Positions 43,401 to 54,600 of a stretch of DNA of 64,000 nt are shown piece after piece. Origin of the DNA: Leuctra nigra (Eukaryota; Arthropoda; Insecta; Plecoptera; Leuctridae); contig OW203769.1 in the NCBI GenBank assembly GCA_934045905.1, forward strand, positions 28,963,899 through 29,027,898. The letters run 5' to 3'. The position numbers were made by a program, and so were the translations under genes. The notes under the pieces were generated by a model, which was given only the letters and a program-made list of their open reading frames with translations, did no database searches and had not been told where the DNA came from. Every line of letters starts with the position of its first letter. Within the stretch, counting starts at the first letter, position 1.

Positions 43401-45591
43401 CTTCTGACCTCAATAAACTAAGCCTGTAATTAATCTGTGATATTATATGTACCTACCTGACTCATTTACCTACCTACCTTAGTTCTTTGAACTGTGTGTA
43501 CCTACTTCTAATTTGCCAGATGTGAGTCATGGTAGGTATCTGGATTGATGTGGTTTTTGATGGAAGTGGGAAAGCTTGCATGTCAAGCACCAGATTTGTA
43601 CTGTTGTTAAACCAACTAGGAGCAGGATTGACCTTCATAATGCTTTCATAATCGACTACAATCTACCTTTACCTAACAATTTTTGTAGGTACAATGTCCA
43701 ATTATTTGGATTTATGAATTAATTATTTTTTGACCAAGTCACTATTGACTGCCCTTGTGACTTGAGAACTCTGTGATCTGTGACTGAATTTAATGTGTTT
43801 TTAAGTTTGTATATGTGTTTCTGATATAATATTTGTTTTGTTCTTCTGAATTTATTAATTTGCACTAAGTGGATTTATCTGTCTGCAAATAAAGGCTAAA
43901 TAACCTAAATAACTAAATAATTAATAATAAAAAAATTTCCTCAGTTTGCAGGATGGAGATGATGGAAGCATCATTGAAATATAGTTTTTAATATGTTCTT
44001 ATTTTTTTTTAAACCAGATTCCAAGAGTTACCTAGAAGTTTTGAAATAGTGTAACTAGTACCTAGGTCACCTCTTCTCTAGCTCATCTCTTCTTTGTTCT
44101 TATTACGATTGCGTCACGTGGCACAGAATGTTGACGAGAATGATCTTTGTGTCATCAGACTGGGCGTAAGCGCGAAGATGGAGCTGCTCCTGGCGCGACG
44201 GAGCGACCTGGTCGAGCGCTCGAACCAACTGAACGAACTGGCCCGCCTGCTGCCTGTGCTGGACAGCGAGGCGATCGAGAGCGCGCCGCAACACCGGCCC
44301 AGACTCGAGAAGCTGCTCACCGTCGCGCTGGATCAGCAGAAGCTGGTCGGAGAAGAGTCGGCACAGGTCGCTGACCTCTTGCAGCAATACAACACCTTGG
44401 CAGTCAACATTTCCAAGGTCGGTTGCTGACAACACTTTGGTCCAGATGATAAATCCCATCCACTGTAAGAATGACGGCCTTGAAATCTACTGGCAACTCG
44501 AGCCCTAGTTATTTAGCTAAATTTTAATTGACTGTAATATCTACAAATGATAATTATAATGTTAATCAATTGATTGCTGGAAGACAATCAAATAAGTGGA
44601 TTGACTTTTATGTTTCAAGGTCGATCATTCTCACAGTGAATGCAGGTACTATTTCAAGAGCATTTGGAAGCAAAAGCCAAAATTTTGGAATATTGAAATA
44701 ATTGCTTTTGAGTTGGATGTTCCAAAGATTAAAGGCTAGGTTTAATTTAGAACCTCCCTGGTTCCTATCCTACCTAGATATTAATTTTGCCTAGGCTATA
44801 GTATTTGCCTTTATTTTGTATATACCTATATATTTATTTATTTATTCATACAGCATTGTAGCTGTATGTAGTGCAGTAAGATTTAACATTCTATTGCCTC
44901 ATGCTCAAACAAAACAAGTGGATATTTGCTGATGTCAGTCGTCGACACCACAAGAGGAAAACCAGTCGACTAGGAACAAGCGTTGATAAATCTGGAAATA
45001 CTTTTGAGCTTGAGGCTGCTTGTAGTCTCGAAATGTGGAAATAAACTAAAGTCAGTTATTTCGTCAATTGTATTGGTATTTATATCCAATTTCACCCTTG
45101 GACATTTTATTCTCTTGCAGTTTTGGCAAATAGTTATGTCATCACTTTGAAGTCTGTTCCTGGGTGCCCATTCTCGGATCGAAACCGCATGCGAAAATGT
45201 TAGACTATTCGAAATCAAGTGATATCTTCTGTTTTATCAATGATAAATTCGCTGCGTCCATTGTGTAGTCGCTCATTCCGCATGGCGAACATTTTCAACT
45301 GACTTGAGAGTAGACACCCAGGGGTGCGATCACATAAAATGATAACTTACTTGTCACGGTGACAAGTCCCTAGAAGGCCGTGAATAACATAGAGATGAGA
45401 AGCTTGTCACCGTGACAAGATAGTTCTCATTTTATGTAATCCCACCCCAGGTGTGGGAAATGAAGTGAAATGCACTAGACTCTAATGCTACATGGTGTTT
45501 GTTTCAGACGTTCTTGCAGTGGGACAACAAGGTGACTGACATGGAGCAATCCTACAACGTAGTCAAGAAACTAGACGTGGCCATCGACTGA
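37440..45591 (+). CDS. DCTN3: Dynactin subunit 3 (p24)
   Basis: Three coding exons: 37440-37678, 44159-44417 and 45508-45591 (TGA), all GT-AG, in frame, about 193 residues; the human protein has 186. It is a small helical subunit of the dynactin shoulder, partner of p50 dynamitin and p150, working with cytoplasmic dynein. Exon 1 has the coiled-coil start (LEARLAELERLIMG) and the LDELERYIDPNYED segment, which matches the vertebrate 'LxYLDPEY' region. Exon 2 carries SAKMELLLARRSDL and LARLLPVLDSEAIESAP. Exon 3 begins TFLQWDNKV. An acceptor at 44126 would break frame; the one at 44158 preserves it and aligns with the family, so I chose it. Intron 1 is 6.5 kb and transposon-filled. Confidence 0.9.
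37703..37896. mobile_element. PIF/Harbinger-type MITE in DCTN3 intron 1
   Basis: Ends AGGTCGATTCA / TGAATCGGCCT with TAA on both sides (37700-37702, 37897-37899). It lies 24 bp after the exon 1 donor. Confidence 0.6.
37912..42880 (-). mobile_element. CR1/L2-like LINE, interrupted by a foldback element
   Basis: Read on the minus strand. The end of an AP-endonuclease domain (RRITDHNLISCTL, catalytic SDH-type His) is followed by RT: DLRPITLLPILSKVLEKLVA, SQSGFRKNRSTVTTLLDI, DFSKAFDTLDHKLLLHIL and SGVPQGSVLGPLLF. Then comes the break at 41361/39186, and the frame resumes at TIYTAKLCEV with the catalytic YADDTQVY. Joining the two halves across one copy of the 9-bp duplication restores the frame. 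One premature TGA (38361-38363) falls just before YNSLPDRIK; the true stop is at 38250-38252. The 3' end has AATAAA and an (ATT)n tail near 37912-37930. It is truncated at the 5' end. YADDTQxY favours the CR1/L2 group. Confidence 0.88.
39186..41361. mobile_element. Foldback (FB-like) transposon with tandem-repeat arms
   Basis: This 2176-bp element has ends AGGTCCGTGAAGTTAGCACC and exact complement. It is flanked by a perfect 9-bp duplication, GAACAACAA (39177-39185 and 41362-41370). Each arm has a unique outer part of about 160 bp and then tandem units of about 136 bp (GCAGCACCGCCCATTGAAAA...GTTATTCGTGAATAACCGTG). There are eight GCAGCACC junctions on the left and six on the right, meeting at a short rearranged centre (about 40385-40430). 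No transposase is encoded; frames through the units are by-products. Tandem-unit inverted arms plus a 9-bp duplication match the architecture of Drosophila FB elements, thought to be Mutator-like. Confidence 0.92.
42881..44158. other. Remainder of DCTN3 intron 1
   Basis: AT-rich with repeated TAGGTA-type microsatellite scraps. No gene or clear element seen. Confidence 0.4.
44457..44642. mobile_element. MITE with CATTCACTRTAAGAATGGC ends, copy 2
   Basis: Inverted ends CATCCACTGTAAGAATGACG / CATTCTCACAGTGAATG. Interior shared with 35690-35888. It starts 40 bp inside DCTN3 intron 2. Confidence 0.7.
45320..45450. repeat. Foldback element in DCTN3 intron 2
   Basis: Arms GGGGTGCGATCACATAAAAT / ATTTTATGTAATCCCACCCC, with an inner palindrome CTTGTCACGGTGACAAG present once in each arm. 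A MITE relic of about 130 bp. Confidence 0.6.
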
Positions 45592-45920
45592 TCTTCTCGC
45601 TGTTCCCCTCCTTTATCTCTTGCTTGGTGAGTTTACATCTAGACGGTCGCCCACAAGACAAGGCCATTGTGGGCTCAGTAGTTTTGTAATTTTTAAAAGT
45701 AGATGTTTGTTTGACAGTATGTTTATGAATCGATAGTTTAAAAACAGTTTTGAATCAAATATTTATAGGTAGATACTAGAAAAATAATTATCTATGTCCT
45801 CATCTTTATGTTGCATATTTGAGACATCCCTTTTATAAATGCATTCTTTTGTTCTTTAAGAACATTAAGTACCTATTTGATGATAACTATATAGACAAAA
45901 AGATGTTAGTGCAAGCTATG

Positions 45921-45926
45921 AATAAA
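45921..45926 (+). terminator. Candidate poly(A) signal of DCTN3
   Basis: AATAAA about 330 nt after the DCTN3 stop codon. Confidence 0.5.
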
Positions 45927-46046
45927 GTGTAACTTAATCAACATTTTGAATCTTTGGATTGCCAGCCCCTTCTCTTGCTTCATAGATCATAGCAATTAGG
46001 TAGGTGAGGTAGGAAATAAAACAAGCAGTGGACATTATGTACAATC

Positions 46047-46052
46047 TTTATT
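46047..46052 (-). terminator. Candidate poly(A) signal of the Corin-like gene
   Basis: AATAAA on the minus strand, about 2.6 kb after the Corin-like stop. TTTATT also occurs on the plus strand near 47031 and 48168, so shorter 3' ends are possible. Confidence 0.35.
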
Positions 46053-48642
46053 AGATTCTAAAATCGCCAACATGTACAAAATATACGAAAACCGTTCTTG
46101 TATAAAATCATGTTCGATACCATGATCGACCATCTGGCTACATTCATCGGACGGCATTGCGATTGCATCGTGAACCAAGCTCGGCACAGCGGATAGTTCA
46201 CATTTAACTGCCTGCGTAAACATTGTTTAGTACGTAATCCCGTCACCAGATTGAAGTGGGAGTAGGGATAATTCTACATCGTATGTACAGGAGCGGACAA
46301 AAGTTCCCTGCACTCGCAACGGAACCAACTTTTGACCAGTGTTGTACACTCTCACAATTTGGTTGGCACCCTTTTGAAATATCAAATTATCATAAAATAC
46401 ATATTTCTATTCATGTGCCTGACTGCATTATTTGCACCAAAAATACAATTATTTTTCTCCCCATCTTGGATTGTTACTTCTCCAATCGTATCCATTCTTC
46501 TTCCATTTCTTCTAAATTACCATACACAACTGGCAACTGCCTACCTTCTAAGATAATATTTGAAGTATGACAATTTTCTATTATAAAATTAACTATAATT
46601 AATCACTGGAAATTGTCGTCCTCGTTTGGCAATTTTTCCACATCACGCGTGATGCCAAATTAAATCTACATTTTATAATGACATCTACTGGACGGGCACA
46701 TATTGATAATGGGCCAACTTTATAGCATCAGAATGTAACCAATATTCTATTCTATAAAAGACAAAAAAATTAGTAAAAATTTAAAACTAAACTAATAGCC
46801 AACAGAATTATAATATAATAATATGCTTGTTAAATCCTAGTTTAAATACCAGCTAGGATTAACTATTGAAAATATATACCAGTTATGACTAGCCGAATAT
46901 ACGAAAGCCAACGGTTGTTAAAAGAAGCCTCGGTAATTTAATTATTAACATTGCTAAGTGTTAACGAATAAGTTAACTTTTAACTAAAAGTAATAGCTGT
47001 GCTGGAAAGGCGTCACTTAAAATTAACTTATGTTTATTAACTAGTCAGTAATTATTGCTAATTTGCAGTTGAAAATGGAAGAGTGTTCAGTCTGTATGTT
47101 AGAGCACTGAAGAAAACTAGGGACTAAAATGGAAGATGATAGTTAATAATCACATTGGTGGCTCTTGTAGGCTACAAGTGAACTAGAATTTCAAATTAAC
47201 AATAAATTAATGGGAGAGTTTATCATCATCTTTGATTGGTGCACACATTTATATGCTTGGGCATTATTTTATACCACCTCTTACTAGAAGTGGGGGCATA
47301 AAATGTCAATTCTCATCAAAGTCTGCTAGTCTTTTGGTTTGTGAATTGGAATCTGTGGCCACAGGTTCAAATCCTGATCGGACCTACCTTTGTAATTTGT
47401 AATCTTTGCAGTTCTTTACTAGCTCTTTTAGGTAGCCCAACTATAGTTGACCTAAATGACAAGACAAGACCTAAATAGCTGATTGATGTTGATGCTTGAA
47501 GATTTTGTAAATTATAATAAAAGTATTATCAAACACTTAAATGATTAATTAATCATTGCGAACCTTAATAATAAATGAAACATGGTAGAGAAGTGAGATT
47601 TAGACCAATCTTGATAATAATCAACTCGGCCACTAGTCTTCTGTCTAAAGAAGAGTTAAAAATTAAGATTGAATGTGAGCTGAAATAAGTGTGTCAAGAC
47701 TCAAGAACGAAGATGTGTACCTATGTTCAGTTGCATTATTCTTGATCGAAGCATAAGAGAGGTACTAAAATATATAAATGTTTCTTATAAACTAAACATA
47801 ATTACGTAGTTATTTGACATATTCTATCTGGAATGTGTTCAAGTATGAAGTACAATCAGCAGTCTACGTTTTAAGTACGTTTGCCGTAGGAGTATCTAGC
47901 GTCGTATCACGCACAACGCGGCTTAACATAATTCCGTAATCCTAGACGTAAAACTAATCTTTCCTGAGCAATTTTCACCAGCATTGCGGCGCAATGTTCC
48001 CTCTCGTCCCTCGTAGCTTCTCTCATTTGCTGCATTACGTTTGTGCTTTTTTTATATCAAGGGCCTCCGGTTTCAATAAGAGTAACGTATTCTAGATATT
48101 TATAATTATTTACTAATCTCGTCCGTGAGCGTGCGTCCGCGTTTCACTCTGACTTCCGTTTTCCTCCGTTTATTTACACTCTCATCGCTCTGAGAAACCT
48201 CGTCTTTCGCGTTATGGAGGTAAATCTTCGGGTTTACGAGACTTTCTTGAACTGCGAGCGGGCTGGACACTTCAACATGCAACCATTTTATACATAACAA
48301 TGTACCTGTGTACTGTGATACTTATTTTACTTAAACAAAAACCACTTCTAAAGGGAATAGGCTCCATTCTTGGGATTTGCATTTAAACAGCTTTTCTTGT
48401 GAAAAGTTGATTTAGAAGCAAAAACGTTTGACCAATGAGGTTTATTCCAGATTGTCAAGTGAACTTTTGAGAACATGTAGCTGTTAAATGTACTAATCCA
48501 TGAAATGGAGCATATTTAGTATTTATGTAGATTCTATATCAACTCGAGTGGTATAGAGAGTAGTTTTTAAAGTATGTTGGGTTGCACATCAAGTTGAATG
48601 TTAAAAATGCGTACGAACAACGGTTCTGAAAGCTTCCACGCA
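46053..48642 (-). other. Probable 3' UTR or spacer of the Corin-like gene
   Basis: AT-rich, no clear gene. A 64-codon minus-strand frame (48300 down to 48106) has a basic, charged C-terminus but no known family. Confidence 0.3.
47300..47470 (+). repeat. Possible tRNA-derived SINE
   Basis: GGTTCAAATCC at about 47364-47374 is a pol III B box. It is preceded by a tRNA-like anticodon-arm region (TTTGGTTTGTGAATTGG). No second copy lies in the window. Confidence 0.3.
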
Positions 48643-51600
48643 CTACCGTCGGCGCACGTCGAAGGTGGCCTTGCGTTCGCTCCTCGCGCCGACGGTCTTC
48701 TCGACCCAGGAGCGAACGGCGGCGACCGAGCTGAAGATGGACGGATGGAACCCGCGCCCGCAGTTGCTGTGGTAGCTGAGCACGCCGTGAAGCTCCCACA
48801 CGCCACCCTCGTTCACGCACATCAGCGGCGCGCCCTCGTCGTTCTAGAGCAGACAAAACCTCGTTGTATGACCACACGCTGAACACTTTGATTACATGGC
48901 AATTCAAAATATAATGTTGCTGCTTTTTGCAATATGTTAGTGAACATGTTACACATAAACGAAATATGTCAATAATAATCAGAAATACATAACTGTGAAA
49001 TCAGTGTTGTGCGAAATGAAGGCAAAATTAACAGAATTCTGAACTAACTTCTTCACTGAAGAAACTAATTTTGCTCCTTAAAAAGTGGAATTTCAATCAA
49101 AACAAAACCATGTAATCTGGCTGGGCTCTAAACATTTGACTTCCTAGGTTGCAGAATGTGCATATTTTTCTTGAAAAGTTTTAGCGAGTTCACCAAATTT
49201 TGTAAAAGATCGTATTATTTTTTTCTCATGAACTAACAATNNNNNNNNNNNNNNNNNNNNNNNNNNNNNNNNNNNNNNNNNNNNNNNNNNNNNNNNNNNN
49301 NNNNNNNNNNNNNNNNNNNNNNNNNNNNNNNNNNNNNNNNNNNNNNNNNNNNNNNNNNNNNNNNNNNNNNNNNNNNNNNNNNNNNNNNNNNNNNNNNNNN
49401 NNNNNNNNNNNNNNNNNNNNNNNNNNNNNNNNNNNNNNNNCAATATCTCAATCACCATGAAAAATTCAATTGAGAACGGTTCGATGGTTTTTCAGATGCC
49501 TTTTTTTAATCTCTTGTAGACGGAATGGTATATGATCAAAATGGGATAAAAGACATCCATGTAGCCATTAGTTTACTAGTCTTATTCCAATATTCCAACA
49601 TTCAATATGATAATATTGAAAAACTGAAAAGTAACATTCATTTTTGGCACCTAACTACTCCATTACTTTTAGTTCCTTTTTACAAGTAACTTTCCCAACT
49701 CTGGCGCTCTTAACGTGTGAATGTGTTATGTGTTTCAGTACTCACGTAGCACGGAGACTTATCGGCGTCCGTGTAGCCGGCACAGATCTCGTCGTCTTGG
49801 ATGAGGCCGGCGTAGTGCTTGCTGGAGTTGCATTCCTTGAGGTCGATGGTCGGCACCGGCAGGTAGTGCAGGTACTGGCTGAAGTTGATCTCTGCGGGAC
49901 GAGAGACAACGTCATTCACTCATACATCGTGCACAAGTCGGTAGGCACTGCAAACATGCCATGTCATCTAACATAGAACAGAAATCTGGAGACCTATTCC
50001 TGACATAAGTGAGAGAGAGTATGAGAAAAAATTAGTGAGAAAATCTGTGTCATCCAATAGAATCTAAACCTGCTGGATTCGTATTTGTTGATCACAATTT
50101 TCTCACAATTTTTTCTGGTACTCACTCTCACTTATTCACTCCAAATTTGTTTTTATTAAAATCTATTTTTACTTTGTATTAATTTTCGTCAGTTTACTTT
50201 TAGCGTTCGAGTATTTTAAGTGAACAACCATTTGTATTTACCATGAGGGAAAGAGAATAAAATCCACATAAATAGGCTCCATTTATTGAGGTAATTTATG
50301 CTTTTACAGATGTTACGTAGTTTCTTCTTGGCTAAGTTTCTCTTGTGAAGTTTCTCTGCTGAAACCGGTTCGGGTTTCACTCTTGGTTCCGACAAGAAAG
50401 CAGATGGCTTCTTGGGATGATTCTTACGAGTAGAATGAGGCGCGAGGAATGGCGTGCAATTCGATGACTGATGGGGCTGGTTTTTAAGAAGCAACTCTTC
50501 TTTTTGATCTTCCTCGCTTAGTTCGACCACAGCACAGATTCTCTGGCTTATATTTGCAAGTGTTTGCCGGACGGTCTTGAATATTCTGGCACACTATGTT
50601 CACGGCTTGCGGGATAATTCCAGATCGACTTGATTCCCCGATGATTGTGTGAGTTTTTCCCGCATATGTAGTCCCGTAAGGAAACAACAGTGAATTTTGT
50701 CCGTTTATCAAGTCTCCGACAGATTTCAATGCACATTTATCAAAGATCTCTCTCTGATTAACAGAGTCTTTGAAAATCTCTGTGAATGAGTAACTGGGAG
50801 ACATTGGAGAGGCCCCGTGACGTCTTCTTGATATCCTTGGAGACCAAAGTTGTCTCGTCGATGACCGATAAGTGTGGCTCCCCAGGAACTACGAAAGCTT
50901 TGCCTTTTGTTTGTGATTTTAGGCGCAGGTAGACTTGCACCTGCTCTTTCTCTTGACAGTGTTTTTTGAAAAGATTTCTTCCAGCAGCAGGCATGGGACG
51001 CGCTCTTTGGTCCATGATGCTCGGGTCTCGAGATGACAAGACAGTTACGATTCAGCAAAAGACCCGTCAAAATGAGTATAGAATGATGACAATTTAAAAT
51101 CATATGAGTTGCAATTATTATTGAGAAATTCCGTGAAAATTACCGAATACCTATGTGTAGCAAACAGTAAACCCATATGATTTGATATTGTATCACTCTA
51201 TAACCTTAGTATGTCTGATTAGACAAAGAAGGTCCTAATGTATCTAAATTGTCTAACCCATGAGTGACCCAAATGATTTTGGAACCAGGGTTTGAAATTA
51301 AAAAAAACTGCTTAAGTTTTCAAAAGTTAACTCTGAAATCTGGTAAACCTGAATCGTTGCACTAGTTTTGTCAACTGTAAAGCTGGTGAAACAAGCAATT
51401 AATGGAGCCCTTTATGTGGATTCTCTTCCTTCCCTCATGGTACAGACAACACTTGTCATATTACAATTCTGTGCTGCTCTCAATATTGTATAACCATGTT
51501 TTGCCTCGTAATGTACACAACTGTATAATGTATTTATTGCGGTTTATTTCTGATTTTATTTAAAAATAACTTTTTATTAGTACCTTATTGTTACATTAAC

Positions 51601-54600
51601 AAAAACATTTATTAAAGTTTATACTAAATGAAACATTTATTACTATATTTATTTTATGGGATCTTGATGCCGCATTCCCACATTTGTCAACGAATAATGG
51701 ATTTTGAGATTAAAGAAGACGTCTTTCCATTTTGATGCCCGACTATTAAATAGCAGTCACATCGCAAAATACTAGCAAAATATTGGTAAAGTATTTCCGA
51801 GCAAATTTGTGGAGATTTGAAGCAGATTGTATTTATATTGCAAGTCTCTCCGACTAGAGAGATGTCTGTACTCACCGCCTGGCGAGGTGTAGCCCCATCC
51901 CGCGGTGACGCAAAGCTGTCTGGGCTCAATGTCTCTGTCCGGCAGACAGATGGCGCCGACGTTCTGGTTGAACGCCATGGGCGCCGTCAGCTCCACCAGC
52001 GCCACGTCGTTGCCGTAGCGCAGGCTCCGGTACGCCACCTGTGGATACGGCACGATGGCGCGCACCTCCTTGATCTGCGTCTCCGGCTTGTTGGTCTCGA
52101 ACATGGAGCCGCCGCCGAACACCACCCAGTTCCGAGCGTTCAGGTCCTTGTCCCTGCAGACATGTGCAGTGTCAGCATTTAGATGCTCCAGTCATCAGTA
52201 GAGACTTCTGCTTTTCAAAACATTTCACGTGCAGTTCTGTGACCTAATATCTATTTATGCTATTATCCATTGTTGAATAACATTTATAAGATATTAGGAT
52301 CACGGAACTGCATGTGAAATCTTTTGAAACGCAGAGCTAACTAGATCATTTTTAATGTTGTCTATTGCTTCTTCGGCAGGACAGAATATAATATATCCAA
52401 CTAATGGCTTTCCTAAATACTTGACGTAATGTGTCTCCAAATTACACCAAAAGATATGTAATTGGTAGAAAATTTTCTCGAGCTTTGATCCCGAACCCTC
52501 CCTCTTCAACGTTACTTTTTAAATAAATATCTGAAAATGTGTTGTTGCCCACAATACATTCAGTGTGTATGTAGGATCACATTCAAAAGAAGCCTGCCAA
52601 ATCCCCATGTTATATGGAAAACCGGTCTAGGAAGTATTGGATGTGACTGTACCTGACGTGGAGACAGTTGTACGACGACAAGAGCCACTTCGGACTGATG
52701 ATGCTCGCCGTGCAGCTGGCCTTCTGCTTGGTGTGATAGAGCAGTGCGACGGACGGCCACTGCCCATTGGTCGCTCCGTCTCCACCCACCAGTCTGGCGG
52801 CCACGCCACCCGCCAGGCTGTGACTGCCGCAAGCTGCGGATAATGCACTCTTTAGTCGTCTGTACGCTCCGATACGTTAAGAACAATCAAGTTAGTCTCT
52901 ACATGTGCGCAAAGTTTGAACTCAATGGGAGAAATGGTGATCACTGTAGGTATATCCTCAGTAACAGAATTAGAATTACAAAAAATTAAAAAAAAAACAT
53001 GCCAAAGAGAGAAAAGGAGATCCATAATGAATGACACATTTTTAAATTGAGTTATACCGAGTTTTCATTCTACTAGTTAGTGTGCAGAATAACTAAATAA
53101 TGTCGGTCTAACAATGGTGTCAATGGGAACATTTCGAATCACGCTAAAACCTTTAAGAGGCAAACGGAAGCGAGCGGGAATCGCACGGTTCGTCAGAGCG
53201 TTTTTTGAAATTTTGTCTTCCCACTTAATAATTTTAAAAAATCAGATAGTAACGACCCATAGCAGCCTAATAGACTAAATAATGCCGCACACTGGAGTTC
53301 ATTATGACCTCAGGTACAACCTCAAAGTGTTAAAATACGATATTTTTAATCTTCTACAACTATCTTTCCTACTGTAGGTACTGTGTGTGGTGTGTGTGCA
53401 TCCTCCGACAACTATAACTTCGTATTGTTTCATCAAATCATACGGGATCATTTTCATACAGTAAAAATAATCGTATTTAACACTTTGAGGTCGCACCAGA
53501 GGTCATGAAGTACTCCAGTGTGTGGCATTATTTAGTCTATTAGGCTGTAATGGGTCGTTACTATCTGATTATTTAAAATTATTAAAATTTCAAAAAACGC
53601 TCTGACGATAACAGATCGATTCCCGCTCGCTTCCGTTTGCCTCTTAAGACTTGTTCAGCTGGACTGAAAACTAGAATAGAAGAGAATAGAAGCGTTTTAT
53701 TCGTAGTAATATAAAAAGGACAAAGGTGTAGATTCAATCCTTTCGGACTGATCTTCCATGCAACCTATTATACAATCTTAATTAATTATACAACAACCTT
53801 CAGGACTTCAAGAATACCTTTTGATTGTCGGATTATTAAATTTGAATGTAGGTATTAAATGAATTTTATTAATGTAAATGGAAGTTGATCATGAGTAGAC
53901 AAATGTACATAAAGATATGGAGAGACATTTTTAATAGGATGGCACAGAAACACATTATATTCTGACTTCGCTTTGGCTTTAAGACTCTTGGAAACATGTT
54001 TGTTCTCATATTTTGAATTTATCTGGTACTAGGTTGTACTGTTTGGCACCGTAATAAGAAAACTGATGGATTCTAATAATCGACTCACTGAAGTCCTGAC
54101 AGTTGATCTCGACGACTGCGCTTCCCTCGCACGCCGTCTCATTGGTCAGCGCCGCAGCCAGCCTGGCGCCGCGCACCGCGCCGGCCTTGAGTCTGTACGG
54201 CTGTGGCGCATCGGCGCGTGGCTTGTACTCGGTGAAGGTGGCGCGCGCGAACCCCAGGTTCTGGCACGCAGAGTCGCTCCACAGGCTCGACCAGTCGTCG
54301 CGACACACTGCGTGCCATTCGTTGCTAGGTGACCTGCGCGCAAGATAGTTCCATTACTTTGTGTTTGTATTGACGAAAACAACACAAGACAGTAGACACT
54401 CGGCTTCACCACAAATAGCACTATATTCACATTGTGCTATTGTGAATATTAGCGCAAAATTCACAAATATTCCTAGATAAGGAATATAATGAAATATCGA
54501 TATTTCAGATATTTGGTTTTCCTCTTACAGTTTTCATTTTCAGTAAATGTATTCACCAAGTTTATCGTTAAAATCTTGCAGTAAATGATCACTCACTAAT

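Noticed and set aside
44094..44158. Upstream extension of DCTN3 exon 2 (acceptor at 44126)
   Set aside because: Phase does not match exon 1 (two bases left over). The acceptor at 44158 restores frame and matches the family alignment.
48567..48907. Alternative frames over the last Corin-like exon
   Set aside because: The exon frame that joins to the previous exon gives the trypsin-fold C-terminus (WELHGVLSYHSNCGRGFHPS). The others are shadows.
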